Assembly: GCF_014647075.1 (NCBI RefSeq)
Contig: NZ_BMOM01000001.1
Span: 244,183-308,182, forward strand
Length of the DNA stretch: 64,000 nt
From: Deinococcus aerophilus
GTDB taxonomy: Bacteria > Deinococcota > Deinococci > Deinococcales > Deinococcaceae
Reading direction: 5' to 3'
In this document: piece by piece, positions 47,587 through 63,791 of the stretch
Position numbering within the stretch: position 1 is the first letter of the stretch
How the letters are laid out: each line of letters starts with the position of its first letter
Notes under the pieces: generated by a model
The model's input: the letters and a program-made list of their open reading frames with translations, nothing else
Database searches by the model: none
Told to the model about the DNA's origin: nothing
Program-made: the position numbers and the translations under genes

Positions 47587-47606
47587 TCCCTCGTTTTCTC
47601 CCCGCG

Positions 47607-47627
47607 CTCCCGGCTCCAGGCCGGGAG
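47607..47627 (+). terminator. Terminator after ferredoxin copy 2
   Basis: An 8-bp stem CTCCCGGC/GCCGGGAG with a 5-nt loop, 21 bp past the stop. Confidence 0.65.
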
Positions 47628-47686
47628 TTGTGCTGTGTCGGGGGCAGCCCCTACACGTCAGCTTGCCTCCGGCCCGCGTGGGGGGC

Positions 47687-47692
47687 TAGCAT
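47687..47692 (+). promoter_or_regulatory. Possible corA promoter -10 (TAGCAT)
   Basis: TAGCAT about 225 bp before corA; if used, it gives a leader of roughly 215 nt containing the two small ORFs below. Confidence 0.35.
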
Positions 47693-47782
47693 GGCCCTCG
47701 CTACACGGCGCTCCAGAAGCGAAGCGATCCGCACAGCCCCGCCGCTCCCCCATCCGCGTCCCCGAACCAAGGAGGTGATGAC

Positions 47783-47899
47783 GTGAATCCTGAACCGCTG
47801 GAAGCTGACCCGCCCAGTTGCCGTCTGCATTCACTGTTTTTCGCGCCATCCCGACACCGGAGGACGCCATGCGCCCAACCACAACCCAGACACCGCTGA
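47783..47899 (+). CDS. corA leader ORF 1, 38 aa, proline-rich
   Basis: GTG start 7 nt after a near-perfect AGGAGG ribosome binding site. Product VNPEPLEADPPSCRLHSLFF then APSRHRRTPCAQPQPRHR, eight prolines in 38 residues. Its 3' end overlaps the start of leader ORF 2. It may be a regulatory leader peptide rather than a functional protein. Confidence 0.4.
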   Translation: MNPEPLEADPPSCRLHSLFFAPSRHRRTPCAQPQPRHR

Positions 47900-47922
47900 C
47901 GCCGGGGGGCGGCCCGTGCTGA
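47869..47922 (+). CDS. corA leader ORF 2, 17 aa, Thr/Pro-rich
   Basis: ATG start 5 nt after GGAGG; product MRPTTTQTPLTPGGGPC. Its stop overlaps the corA GTG by seven bases in another frame, so ribosomes finishing it could re-initiate on corA, which has no good ribosome binding site of its own. Confidence 0.45.
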   Translation: MRPTTTQTPLTPGGGPC

Positions 47923-48851
47923 CGTACTACCGCAGCATCGGCGGCAAGCTGACCACCGTTGACGGGTACATCGACGGCTGCTGGATCAATGCCTCGAGCC
48001 CCAGCCCCGAGGAACTCGCCCGCGTCAGCCGCGAAACGGGCCTGGAACTCGATTACCTGTCGTACCCACTCGATCCGGACGAACGCTCGCGTTTCGAGCG
48101 CGAGGACGGACAGCTGCTGATCATCATGCAGACCAGCTACCGCCTGCCGCCCGAGAGCGACATTCCCTACGACACCGTGCCGCTGGGCATCCTGCACACC
48201 GATCACTGCCTGGTGACGGTGTGCACGCTCGAAGAAAATCCGGTGATCAAGGACGTGATCAACGGGCTGGTGCGGCGGGTCAGCACCGTCAAGAAAAACC
48301 GCCTGACGCTGCAACTGTTCCTGCGCAACGCCCAGCGCTTCCTGATCGACGTGCGGCAGATCAACAAGCGCGTGGACACCATCGAGGACAAGCTGGAAAA
48401 CAGCCAGCAGAACCGCGAACTGCTGAACCTGCTGAAGCTGGAAAAGAGTCTGGTGTACTTCATGACCGGCCTCAAGGCCAACGAGGCCATGATGGAGCGG
48501 GTCAAGCGCGACCGCATCTTCGAGATGTACGAGGAAGACAGCGACCTGCTCGACGACGTGCTGATCGAGAACCTGCAGGCCATCGAGATGGCGTCCATTG
48601 CGAGCAACATCCTGACGAGCATGGCCGGAGCGTTCGCCAGCGTGATCAGCAACAACGTCAATCAGGTGGTCAAGGTGCTGACCGTGACGACCATTCTTGT
48701 GGCGATTCCTACCCTGGTGACCAGCGTATTCGGCATGAACGTCCCGGTGCCGTTCCACGACGACCCCAACGGCATCTGGATCGTGCTGGGACTGGCAGCT
48801 GGACTGGCAGCCGGGCTGGCCTTTCTGTTCTACCGCTGGCGGGTGTTCTAG
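47916..48851 (+). CDS. corA: CorA-family magnesium/divalent cation transporter
   Basis: 311 residues. A large N-terminal cytoplasmic domain (alpha/beta then long helices, LDYLSYPLDPDERSRFEREDG and KRVDTIEDKLENSQQNRELL) is followed by two membrane helices. The GMN selectivity motif is present in TSVFGMNVPVPF, and the C-terminus is basic (FLFYRWRVF). Pentameric channel for Mg2+ or Co2+/Ni2+. Start GTG 47916 is the first start in frame; it overlaps leader ORF 2. Confidence 0.92.
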   Translation: MLTYYRSIGGKLTTVDGYIDGCWINASSPSPEELARVSRETGLELDYLSYPLDPDERSRFEREDGQLLIIMQTSYRLPPESDIPYDTVPLGILHTDHCLVTVCTLEENPVIKDVINGLVRRVSTVKKNRLTLQLFLRNAQRFLIDVRQINKRVDTIEDKLENSQQNRELLNLLKLEKSLVYFMTGLKANEAMMERVKRDRIFEMYEEDSDLLDDVLIENLQAIEMASIASNILTSMAGAFASVISNNVNQVVKVLTVTTILVAIPTLVTSVFGMNVPVPFHDDPNGIWIVLGLAAGLAAGLAFLFYRWRVF

Positions 48852-48962
48852 GGCGGGGACGGTTCCCGAACACGTCACCGTCCGGAATCCGGTCCTTCAA
48901 GACAGCAAACAGAGGTCCGCACCCGCGAGGAGCCGACCCCTGTGCCGCCCTCCCCCCTCGGC

Positions 48963-49316
48963 TCAGCTGCTGACGTACATCAAGGCGCCGAACAGGGCCA
49001 GATTCTTGAGAAACTGGGTCTGCTGCTGCACGCGCTCCTTGCCACTCTTGTCCCAGAAGGGGTGACCCACGACCGTGGTGGGAATCAGGCTGGTCGCCAG
49101 GGCCGTGCTGGCCAGGCGGGGTGCAACGCCCAGAGCGAGCAGTGCGCCCGCGCCCAGCATTACGCCGCTGTTGACCTTGACGGCCAGTTCCGGCTGCGGC
49201 ACCTCGGCGCCCCGCGCGGCCCGCACAACCGGCTCGGGATTTTGCAGGTGGTCCAGGCCATTCTTGATAAAAATGCTGGCAAGCAGCGCCCGCCCGATAA
49301 ATTTCGTCACGCTCAT
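48963..49316 (-). CDS. DoxX-family membrane protein
   Basis: 117 residues. MSVTKFIGRALLASIFIKNGLDHLQNPE has the DoxX start pattern, and NSGVMLGAGALLALGVAPRLAST with SLIPTTVVGHPFWD matches the family body. About four helices. A redox or quinone-linked function is known for some members; the role here is unknown. AGGAGG precedes the ATG. Its sequence is distinct from the DoxX-like protein at 2074-2451. Confidence 0.85.
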   Translation of the reverse strand: MSVTKFIGRALLASIFIKNGLDHLQNPEPVVRAARGAEVPQPELAVKVNSGVMLGAGALLALGVAPRLASTALATSLIPTTVVGHPFWDKSGKERVQQQTQFLKNLALFGALMYVSS

Positions 49317-49414
49317 GGTGATACCTCCTGGGGAATGCCCGGCTTGAGAGTGTGAGGGAGTTTACCGCACGGAGCGGGGCGTGCCCAAAGGTTTTCCCTG
49401 TGGACTGCGCCCGC

Positions 49415-50175
49415 TTATTCCTGGACGCCCTGAATGACTGCCAGCTGCCGGCTCAGGTCGCGCATCAGATCCTGAACGGCCATGGTGCCGGCGTCGAGCA
49501 GGGCCACGTACTCGGAAACGGGCATCGGCCCTTCCTCCGCGCCGCCCTGCGTCTCGATGATCAGCCCCGTGCCGGTGGCCACCACGTTCAGGTCGGCCCG
49601 CGCCACCTTGTCCTCGCTGTAATCCAGGTCCACGCGCAGTTCATCACCCACGTAGCCCACACTGATGGCCCCCACCAGATGCTGGATGGGCCACTCGCTG
49701 AGGGTGCCGTTGTTGATCAGCCGGTCACAGAAATCGTGCAGGGCGGCGTGCCCGGCCAGGATGCTCGCCACCCGGGTGCCGCCGTCGGCCACCAGCACGT
49801 CGCAGTCCACGTACAGGGTCTGGTTCTTGAAGGGCCGCAGGTCCACGCTGGCGCGCAGCGCCCGGCCCAGCAGGCGCTGGATCTCATGGCGCCGGCCGTT
49901 TTGCAGATTGCGTTCGCGCGCCTGACGGTCGTTGGTGGCGCGCGGGAGCATGGAGTACTCGGCGGTCAGCCAGCCCTCCTTCTTGCCGCGCATGTGCGGA
50001 GCGGGCTTGTCCTCCAGCGTCACGGTCGCCAGGATCTCGGTGCGCCCCATGCACAGGTGGGCGCTGCCCGGGGCATGCGGGTTGACTCCGCGCTTGACCG
50101 TCATGGGACGCGGTTCCAGAAGGCCGCGGCCCTCGCGAATGGGATGTTTGCTGCCGGAGGCGGAAGTGGGGGTGC

Positions 50176-50179
<4 letters not shown>
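49415..50179 (-). CDS. rph: Ribonuclease PH
   Basis: 254 residues. A phosphorolytic 3'-5' exoribonuclease that trims tRNA 3' ends. Landmarks are VKRGVNPHAPGSAHLCMGRTEILATVTLED, GWLTAEYSMLPRATNDRQAR, RHEIQRLLGRALRASVDL and YVDCDVLVADGGTRVASILA. The ATG overlaps the murI stop (ATGA). The N-terminal 20 residues extend beyond the usual start. Confidence 0.96.
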
Positions 50180-51042
<863 letters not shown>

Positions 51043-51049
51043 CTGCTGG

Positions 51050-51055
51050 ATGATA
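51050..51055 (-). promoter_or_regulatory. Leaderless-type -10 (TATCAT) for murI-rph
   Basis: TATCAT on the minus strand, 7 nt from ATG 51042, at the end of the frameshifted upstream gene. Confidence 0.5.
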
Positions 51056-51057
51056 GG

Positions 51058-51346
51058 TCAGTCCTCCTGGGACCGTAGTCCTCGCTGCTGGCGGTCCAGG
51101 CTCTGCACCGCCGCGACCGCCACCTGAATCAGTTCCGCGCGGTGGTCGGCCAGGGTCCGTGGACCGCGCTGTGCCGCCCGCTTGTCGAAACGGGGAAACA
51201 GGTGCTCGAAAACCGCCTGATTGGCCTCGCCCACCTCCCCTCGGCAAGCACCATCAGCCACGCGGCGGGGGCGTGGTTCTGCTCGCCCCCGCGGGCATCC
51301 TGGCGTTCCCGTTCCTTGCTGACCTCGGCGAGCACGTCCGGTGTGG

Positions 51347-51350
<4 letters not shown>
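51058..51350 (-). pseudogene. MazG-like nucleotide pyrophosphohydrolase gene with a frameshift in its catalytic motif
   Basis: The first frame starts at ATG 51350, ATGA-coupled to the aminotransferase: MTTPDVLAEVSKERERQDAR, GGEQNHAPAAWLMVLAE, then goes out of frame. The second frame resumes GEVGEANQAVFEHLFPRFDK, TLADHRAELIQVAVAAVQSL and stops at 51058. The join falls at GCCGAGGGGAGGTGGGC near 51237, where MazG proteins have the metal-binding EExxE (expected AEEVGE). A net shift of one or two G residues breaks the gene. The family hydrolyses NTPs to NMPs. Confidence 0.7.
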
Positions 51351-52564
<1,214 letters not shown>

Positions 52565-52570
52565 AGGTTC

Positions 52571-52576
52571 ATGCTA
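52571..52576 (-). promoter_or_regulatory. Leaderless-type -10 (TAGCAT) for the aminotransferase operon
   Basis: TAGCAT on the minus strand, 6 nt from ATG 52564. Confidence 0.65.
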
Positions 52577-52724
52577 CGCCGCCGCGTGCGGCGTGAACTG
52601 TGCGGCCACAACGGCTGGGAACCGCCCTGGTCTGGCGGCACGGTTCACCGACGGGACATGGGCGGCTCACCGCTCTGGTCACCACTGTGTCCAGGGGTTC
52701 TGGCCCCACACGCTGCGGGGCAGG

Positions 52725-52730
52725 TACAGT
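52725..52730 (+). promoter_or_regulatory. Probable -10 (TACAGT) for fba
   Basis: TACAGT 25 bp before the ATG, leaving a short leader that contains AAGGAGG. The -35 is not recognisable. Confidence 0.5.
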
Positions 52731-52755
52731 GGGGGGAATTCTCAAGGAGGCAGTT

Positions 52756-53673
<918 letters not shown>

Positions 53674-53698
53674 GGCTGCTAAGGCGCGCAAACAGGGT

Positions 53699-53734
53699 GA
53701 GGGGGGCCACCGGGACGACCGGGTGGCCCCCCTC
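53699..53734 (+). terminator. Terminator after fba
   Basis: A 13-bp perfect stem GAGGGGGGCCACC and complement with a 10-nt loop, 26 bp past the stop. Confidence 0.85.
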
Positions 53735-53793
53735 CAAACAGGTGAGCAGGGTGTCGGATGATTCTCACCCACTGGCCCTATGCTCGCCATGGC

Positions 53794-54513
53794 ATGTTTG
53801 CGGCCCTTCTGCGTCCTCTTCCCCTGCTGCTCTGTCTGTTCCTGTGGGGCGGAGCAGCCACCGTCTCGGCCCCGGCTGCGGGGCTGACGCCCGGCTGGCA
53901 GATCCGGCTCTCGGCGCTGCTGCCCGTGGCGGGGCAGGTGGCCACGCTGCTGGAAAAGCGGCCCAGCCTGTCTACCGTGGACCTGCAACTGCAGGTCGAG
54001 CGGGTCGGGGGCAGTGTCGCCGCCCTGCAGGCGGTGCTGATCAGCGCGGCCAGGGGCGTGCTCGCTCCCTATGACGCCCGGCTGGGCATCAGCGAGAAGG
54101 ACTACCGGCAGTACCTGGTGTTTCAGGAAGTGCTGGCCTCCACGGGAAAGACCATCCGGCTGCCGGTCAGCCGCAGCGGTGACCGCGTCTATTTCGGGGA
54201 CGCTCCCGGCCTGAACGGCATCCTGAACGGCATCAGCATCAACCTGAAAACCGGGGAGCTGCGTGGGCCCGAGGGCTACGGCGCCATGCCGACCAGCGTG
54301 GTGCCCAGCAGCGCCGAGGACCGTGTGCTGGACGTCCGCAGCGGCTTTCAGTGGAAGGTGATCGGGTCCGACGCCACCAGCGGCAACGGCGTGCGCGGCA
54401 CCCTGAACCTGTTGCAGCTGAGTTCCGGACAGATCGTCCTGAACTACTCCCGCACGAGCATGATCCACCGCAAGATGAACACCGGCGAGATCATCGTCAG
54501 CTATACCCGTTAA
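53794..54513 (+). CDS. Secreted hypothetical protein
   Basis: 239 residues with a signal peptide (MFAALLRPLPLLLCLFLWGG then AATVSAPAAG). The mature part has amphipathic segments (TVDLQLQVERVGGSVAALQA) and a beta-rich C-terminus (FQWKVIGSDATSGNGVRGTL, GQIVLNYSRTSMIHRKM). No family is recognised. TATGCT precedes ATG 53794 by 9 nt; the frame is open to 53758 but that extension lacks a signal. Confidence 0.6.
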   Translation: MFAALLRPLPLLLCLFLWGGAATVSAPAAGLTPGWQIRLSALLPVAGQVATLLEKRPSLSTVDLQLQVERVGGSVAALQAVLISAARGVLAPYDARLGISEKDYRQYLVFQEVLASTGKTIRLPVSRSGDRVYFGDAPGLNGILNGISINLKTGELRGPEGYGAMPTSVVPSSAEDRVLDVRSGFQWKVIGSDATSGNGVRGTLNLLQLSSGQIVLNYSRTSMIHRKMNTGEIIVSYTR

Positions 54514-54703
54514 GTTCCTTTTCTGCCCCACCCCCGTTTTCGCTAGAAAAGACCAAGGGCGACCCCCGTGCGGCCCGCTCTGCGTGGGCAGCCGCTGCGC
54601 GGCACGGCGGCGCCCCCCTTTGGGCCGATCCAGACTGATGCTCCCCTGATGCCGGTTCAAGGTTTCCTCACGCGCCGTTCAGGGGGAGTCATGGGCGGAC
54701 AGG

Positions 54704-54709
54704 TACGCT
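54704..54709 (+). promoter_or_regulatory. Leaderless-type -10 (TACGCT) for the S8 protease
   Basis: TACGCT, 7 nt from ATG 54717. Confidence 0.65.
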
Positions 54710-54716
54710 GACCCTC

Positions 54717-57332
<2,616 letters not shown>

Positions 57333-57380
57333 GAGCCCACCGGGGGCCCTGCAGATTGGGCACCACAGCCATACAGCAAG

Positions 57381-57412
57381 GAGGGGAAGGAGTGTATGTG
57401 CTCCTTCCCCTC
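57381..57412 (+). terminator. Terminator after the S8 protease
   Basis: A 12-bp perfect stem GAGGGGAAGGAG and complement with an 8-nt loop, followed by TCTTCT. Confidence 0.85.
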
Positions 57413-57479
57413 TTCTGGCTCCCACCCTCTTCCCGGCAGCCCTTTAGGTGCGTCCCACCCACGCCGGAACAACACCGGG

Positions 57480-57485
57480 TACGGT
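57480..57485 (+). promoter_or_regulatory. Leaderless-type -10 (TACGGT) for the CBS protein
   Basis: TACGGT, 6 nt from ATG 57492. Confidence 0.65.
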
Positions 57486-57491
57486 AAAGCC

Positions 57492-57908
57492 ATGACCACC
57501 CTCAAGGACATCATGACCCCGGACCTGACCACGGTGGACCCACGGGCCACGCTGAAAGAGGTCGCCACCCACATGAAGGAGCAGGGCATCGGAAATGTGC
57601 TGATCATGGACGGCGAGACCCTGACCGGAATCATCACCGACCGCGACATCGTGGTGCGTGCCGTCGCCTACGGCCACGATTTCGGCACCCCTGCTTCCGA
57701 CTACGCCACGGGAGACGTGTTTACGATGGACGGCGCGACCGAGGTGGAGGCGGCGGCCAGGGAGATGGCCCACCGCCAGGTGCGCCGCCTCCCCGTCACC
57801 GAGAACGGCCGGGTGGTCGGCATGGTCAGTCTGGGCGACCTCGCGGTGCGGGCAAAGACGGGCGCGGATGAGCAGGCGTTGCAGGGCATCAGCCAGCCCA
57901 CGAACTGA
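57492..57908 (+). CDS. Tandem CBS-domain protein
   Basis: 138 residues made of two CBS repeats: LKDIMTPDLTTVDPRATLKE with GIITDRDIVVRAVA, and TGDVFTMDGATEVEAAAREM with VVGMVSLGDLAVRA. Stand-alone CBS pairs bind adenine nucleotides and act as energy or redox sensors. No partner is fused or adjacent. Start 57492 is set by the leaderless promoter. Confidence 0.9.
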   Translation: MTTLKDIMTPDLTTVDPRATLKEVATHMKEQGIGNVLIMDGETLTGIITDRDIVVRAVAYGHDFGTPASDYATGDVFTMDGATEVEAAAREMAHRQVRRLPVTENGRVVGMVSLGDLAVRAKTGADEQALQGISQPTN

Positions 57909-57940
57909 GGCTGGGGCCGTCAGGAATCCGGCAAAAAGGA

Positions 57941-57973
57941 GCAGGCCACTGGGCAAAAACCCCGGTGGCCTGC
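57941..57973. terminator. Bidirectional terminator between the CBS gene and dnaJ2
   Basis: GCAGGCCAC/GTGGCCTGC arms (9 bp) around an A-rich loop, between convergent stops at 57908 and 57990. Confidence 0.8.
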
Positions 57974-57989
57974 GTCTTTGCCAGTGCTG

Positions 57990-58919
57990 TTACTTCTGCA
58001 ACTCGCGCAGCTGGCGGTACAACTCCTTTTCCTCGTCGCTGAGGGCCGCAGGAACCGTGACGTTCAGGCGAACGTACAGATCGCCGCGCGTGCCGTCCTT
58101 TCTCGGCCAGCCCTGGCCACGCAGCCGCATGCGGCGGCCCCCGCTGCTGCCGGGGGGAATGCTGAGGTTGCCGCGCCCGGTGAGGGTCTGCACGGTCACG
58201 TCGCCGCCCAGCGCCGCCACCGGAGCCGGCACGTCCACACTGGTGGTCAGGTGGTCGCCGTCGAGGTCAAAGCGGGCGTCTTCCAGCACGCGGATGGTGA
58301 GCAGCACGTCGCCGCCGCCCGGTCCCTGTCCGGCCAGCCGCAGCCGCGCGCCGTCACGGGTACCTGCCGGGACACGCAGGCTGAGTCTCTTGCCATCCAC
58401 GTTGATCACCTCGTCGGAGCCGTGGAAGGCTTCTTCCAGCGTGACCTGCAACTCGCCCTCCACGTTCTGCACGAAGCGCCGCTGCTGCCCCGCGCCGCCC
58501 AGGCCGCCGAGCAGGTCCTCCAGATGCACCTGCTGTCCGCCGGCTCCGGCAAATCCGCCTCCCGCCCGGCCCCGCGCCGCCTGACCGAACAGGCCCTGGA
58601 AGAAGTCGCTGAACTGTCCAGGATCGAACCCGGCGAAGTCGCCGCCCTGGAAATCGCCCCCCGGAACACCGCCCATTCCGCCGTATCCCGGTGGGACCTG
58701 CCCGGTGTGGCCGAACTGGTCGTAAACCTTGCGTTTCTCGGGATCGCTCAGCACCGCGTAGGCTTCCCCGATTTCCTTGAAGCGGCCCGCGGCCTTGTCA
58801 TCGCCGGGATTCTTGTCGGGGTGGTACTGCTTGGCCGCCTTGCGGTAGGCCGCCTTGATGTCTGCGTCGGACGCTCCTCGGGAGACGCCCAGTACGTCGT
58901 AATAGTCCTTGTAAGCCAT
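57990..58919 (-). CDS. DnaJ-family co-chaperone without zinc finger (CbpA-like)
   Basis: 309 residues: J domain with HPD ([14 protein letters not shown]), a Gly/Phe-rich linker ([20 protein letters not shown]), then two C-terminal substrate-binding barrels ([36 protein letters not shown]). The four CXXCXGXG repeats are absent, so it is type II. AGGAGG precedes the ATG. It is the last gene of dnaK-grpE-VF530-dnaJ, so it is likely the principal DnaK partner under heat stress. Confidence 0.93.
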   Translation of the reverse strand: MAYKDYYDVLGVSRGASDADIKAAYRKAAKQYHPDKNPGDDKAAGRFKEIGEAYAVLSDPEKRKVYDQFGHTGQVPPGYGGMGGVPGGDFQGGDFAGFDPGQFSDFFQGLFGQAARGRAGGGFAGAGGQQVHLEDLLGGLGGAGQQRRFVQNVEGELQVTLEEAFHGSDEVINVDGKRLSLRVPAGTRDGARLRLAGQGPGGGDVLLTIRVLEDARFDLDGDHLTTSVDVPAPVAALGGDVTVQTLTGRGNLSIPPGSSGGRRMRLRGQGWPRKDGTRGDLYVRLNVTVPAALSDEEKELYRQLRELQK

Positions 58920-58985
58920 GGGGACGCCTCCTGGTGGCGAGAGAAGAGGAATGCGGGTGTGGTCAGCCGGCGCCGCTGAAGGGGC

Positions 58986-59198
58986 TCAGGTGGTGGCCCA
59001 CTCCAGGTACAGCGCCTCGACCTTGGCCCGCGCCCAGGGAGTGCGGCGCAGAAACTTCAGGCTGCTCTGAATGCTCGGGTTGGACACGAAGCAGTTGACC
59101 GGAATGCGCCGGGCCAGGCCGTCCCAGCCGTAGGCGTCGTGCAGCCGCTCCAGCATCATCTGGAGGGTGACGCCGTGCAGGGGATCGGACGGGTTCAT
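58986..59198 (-). CDS. VF530-family small DNA-binding protein (DUF2132)
   Basis: 70 residues. The family patterns DPLHGVTLQMMLERLHDAYGWDGLA, CFVSNPSIQSSLKFLRRTPWAR and KVEALYLEW are all present. VF530 proteins are small helical proteins reported to bind DNA. It starts 4 nt after the grpE stop, with GGTGAGG upstream, so it is part of the dnaK operon. Confidence 0.85.
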   Translation of the reverse strand: MNPSDPLHGVTLQMMLERLHDAYGWDGLARRIPVNCFVSNPSIQSSLKFLRRTPWARAKVEALYLEWATT

Positions 59199-59202
59199 GG
59201 CC

Positions 59203-59892
59203 TCACCCCTTGCGGCTGACGACCACACGGGCCGGGCGCACCAGGCGGTCGCCCATGCGGAAGCCCAGCTGATAGACCTGCACGATCCGGTCGTCCTCGT
59301 CTCCGGGGACCGCCTGCAGCGCCTCGTGCCACTGGGGATCAAAGGCCTCGCCCTCCTTGCCGGTGGCCTCCAGCCCCAGGGAGGCGAAGATGCTCAGCAC
59401 CTTGCCCTGCACGGCCTGCACGCCCGGAATCAGCTTGGCCGGGTCCTCCGATCCCATCGTCACGGCGCGTTCGAGGTCGTCGTACACTGGCATCAGGCGC
59501 TCGGTGGCCTTGGCGACCCCCTGTCCCTGCGCGGCGTCAACGTCCTGGCCCATGCGGGTGCGGTAGCCCTCGAAATCGGCGGCCAGCCGTCCCAGCCGGT
59601 GGCGCAGGTCGGCGTTTTCCTTTTCCAGCTCATCCACGCGTTCGAGCTTGCCCATCATTTCCTGAACCTGGGCGAACATGCCCTCGTCCATGCCGGGGAT
59701 GCCCGAGAAGTCCGTGTCCTCGCCGTCCTCCTCATCGGTCAGCTCGGCGTCAATGATCTCGCCGTCCTGGTCGAGGGTGGTTTCGCCGTCACGCGCCGGG
59801 GTGAACTTCAGGTTCTCGCCCGCGTTCTCGCCGGTCTCGGAGTCAGGGGTCTGGTCGGCGGCCTTGCCATTCTTGGAATCGTTGTCAGTCAT
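59203..59892 (-). CDS. grpE: Nucleotide exchange factor GrpE
   Basis: 229 residues. A long acidic disordered N-terminus (about 1-70, ELTDEEDGEDTDFSGIPG) is followed by a coiled coil (LERVDELEKENADLRHRLGRLAADFEGY) and the beta domain (GEAFDPQWHEALQAVPGDED, GFRMGDRLVRPARVVVS). It releases ADP from DnaK. Start 59892 (MTDNDSKNG) follows GAGG by 8 nt. Between dnaK and grpE a CTCCCCG/CGGGGAG hairpin (59959-59988) may lower downstream expression. Confidence 0.95.
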   Translation of the reverse strand: MTDNDSKNGKAADQTPDSETGENAGENLKFTPARDGETTLDQDGEIIDAELTDEEDGEDTDFSGIPGMDEGMFAQVQEMMGKLERVDELEKENADLRHRLGRLAADFEGYRTRMGQDVDAAQGQGVAKATERLMPVYDDLERAVTMGSEDPAKLIPGVQAVQGKVLSIFASLGLEATGKEGEAFDPQWHEALQAVPGDEDDRIVQVYQLGFRMGDRLVRPARVVVSRKG

Positions 59893-59991
59893 TCGGGAAC
59901 CTCGCCTTCTAAACATTCGTTCAAGGATAGGGGAGAGGGGGCTGTCTCAAGCCGTCCTCTCCCCGTGGGGTGGTTGATGGTCGGGGAGACG

Positions 59992-61887
<1,896 letters not shown>

Positions 61888-61953
61888 GTGTTTGACTCCT
61901 CGTTAGGGGGGGATTTCTGCCACCACGGGGGCAGCAGTTCTGAAACTTTGAAC

Positions 61954-61982
61954 AGCATAAGGCTACAGTTATCCTGAGTCAA
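61954..61982 (-). promoter_or_regulatory. Sigma-70-type promoter of the dnaK operon
   Basis: On the minus strand TTGACT (61977-61982), a 17-bp spacer and TATGCT (61954-61959), about 65 bp before dnaK. Confidence 0.8.
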
Positions 61983-61986
61983 TAGA

Positions 61987-62007
61987 CTTGAGTGCAGTGC
62001 GCTCAAG
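61987..62007. promoter_or_regulatory. HAIR element (HspR operator) upstream of dnaK
   Basis: CTTGAGT-N7-GCTCAAG, one base from the HAIR consensus CTTGAGT-N7-ACTCAAG bound by HspR repressors. It lies 4 bp upstream of the dnaK -35 box. Confidence 0.85.
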
Positions 62008-62129
62008 TTTAAGAAAGAGGCAACGAACTGAAGAGGGTTCTGCCGCCCACGTGGATGTCTACAGACACGGCTGTCAGCGGGACGGCCTGCCTTTCCGGTC
62101 CGTTCCGCAGTGCAGGCCACACAAGCGGA

Positions 62130-62159
62130 CGCCGCTCCCACCCGAAGGCAGGAGCGGCG
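62130..62159 (-). terminator. Terminator-like hairpin after efp
   Basis: CGCCGCTCC/GGAGCGGCG arms (9 bp) with a 12-nt loop, 14 bp past the efp stop. Confidence 0.6.
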
Positions 62160-62172
62160 GCGCAAAGGGGGA

Positions 62173-62730
<558 letters not shown>

Positions 62731-62892
62731 GTTTCTCCTTGTCCTGACCGGGGCCGCCTCCGGTTCCTGCGTGCCGTTCCTGATGCGGAATCGGGCGTAG
62801 GGACGGGGGGCCGCGCGGTGCCGCCCGGGAGTCTAGCAGAGGGCGGGGGCGGGCTTCCACCCACACCCTTCCCCGGCGGTGGGGAGGTTTGC

Positions 62893-62898
62893 TATGCT
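62893..62898 (+). promoter_or_regulatory. -10 element (TATGCT) for the CTC/L25 gene
   Basis: TATGCT about 100 bp upstream of the ATG; the -35 is weak. Confidence 0.45.
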
Positions 62899-63001
62899 GC
62901 CAGGGTTGCCCGTTCGCCCCCGCCCGCCGGTCCGCCGCCCCTCAGCGCGCGCCGGTGCGCGGCGAGAGCAGAGGCGGAACGCGCCAAGGAGAAACAAGCA
63001 C

Positions 63002-63739
63002 ATGGAACTGAACGCCAAACCCCGTAACAGCAGAGAGAAGCTGGCCGAAGGCATGATCCCCGCCGTCGCCTACAACAAGGAAAACAACGTTTCCTTCGCC
63101 CTAGACCGCAAGTCCTTTGACCGGGCCTTCCGTCAGACCAGCACCACGGGCCTGTACGACATCACCGTCGAGGGTGGCCAGACCTTCCCCGCGCTGGTCA
63201 AGACCGTGCAGATGGACAAGCGCCGCCGCGTGCCCATTCACGTGGACTTCTACATGGTCACCTACGGTGAGCCCGTGGAAGTCGCCGTGCCGGTTCATAC
63301 CCAGGGCCGCAGCCAGGGTGAGGTCATGGGCGGTCTGCTGGACACCGTGATCCACAACCTGAACATCATCGCTCCCGGTCCCCGCCGCATTCCGCAGGAA
63401 CTGATCGTGGACGTGACCAAGCTGCAGATCGGCGAGCACGTCACTGCCGGACAGATCAAGCTGCCCGACGGCGTGAAGCTGGCCGTGGACGCAGACCAGG
63501 TGGTCATCAGTGTGCTGCCGCCGCGTCTGAGCGCCGAGGAAGCCGAGGCCGAGACCCAGGCTGCCCAGGTGGCTGGACTGGTCGCCGCCGGCGAACTGAC
63601 CGAGGAAGCCGCGGCTGCCGTGCTGGAAGGCGGCACTTCTGTGGAAGAGGCCAAGGCCGAAGCGGCGAGCACCGAAGCCGCCGTCACCGCCGAGGACCTG
63701 CAGGACGAAGCGGGCAAGGACGAAGAAGCTTCTTCCTAA
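63002..63739 (+). CDS. rplY: 50S ribosomal protein L25/CTC (general stress protein form)
   Basis: 245 residues. The N-terminal L25 domain (KPRNSREKLAEGMIPAVAYN) binds 5S rRNA; a middle beta domain follows (VHFDFYMV-like VDFYMVTYGEPVEVAVPVHT, PRRIPQELIVDVTKLQIGEH). The C-terminal 70 residues are acidic and Ala-rich (AEEAEAETQAAQVAGL, LTEEAAAAVLEGG). This three-part length matches the CTC protein of Deinococcus ribosomes rather than the short E. coli L25. AAGGAG lies 10 nt before the ATG. Confidence 0.95.
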   Translation: MELNAKPRNSREKLAEGMIPAVAYNKENNVSFALDRKSFDRAFRQTSTTGLYDITVEGGQTFPALVKTVQMDKRRRVPIHVDFYMVTYGEPVEVAVPVHTQGRSQGEVMGGLLDTVIHNLNIIAPGPRRIPQELIVDVTKLQIGEHVTAGQIKLPDGVKLAVDADQVVISVLPPRLSAEEAEAETQAAQVAGLVAAGELTEEAAAAVLEGGTSVEEAKAEAASTEAAVTAEDLQDEAGKDEEASS

Positions 63740-63760
63740 GCACAGCCTCCCTCTTTGTCG

Positions 63761-63791
63761 GCTGCCGGCGTCCACTGTGGATGCCGGCAGC
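63761..63791 (+). terminator. Terminator after rplY
   Basis: A 9-bp stem GCTGCCGGC/GCCGGCAGC with further pairing in the loop, followed by TCCTTTT. Confidence 0.85.

Noticed and set aside
47691..47786. 31-codon ORF MALATRRSRSEAIR... before corA
   Set aside because: Its ATG overlaps the TAGCAT -10 box, so it would lie upstream of the expected transcript start, and it has no ribosome binding site.
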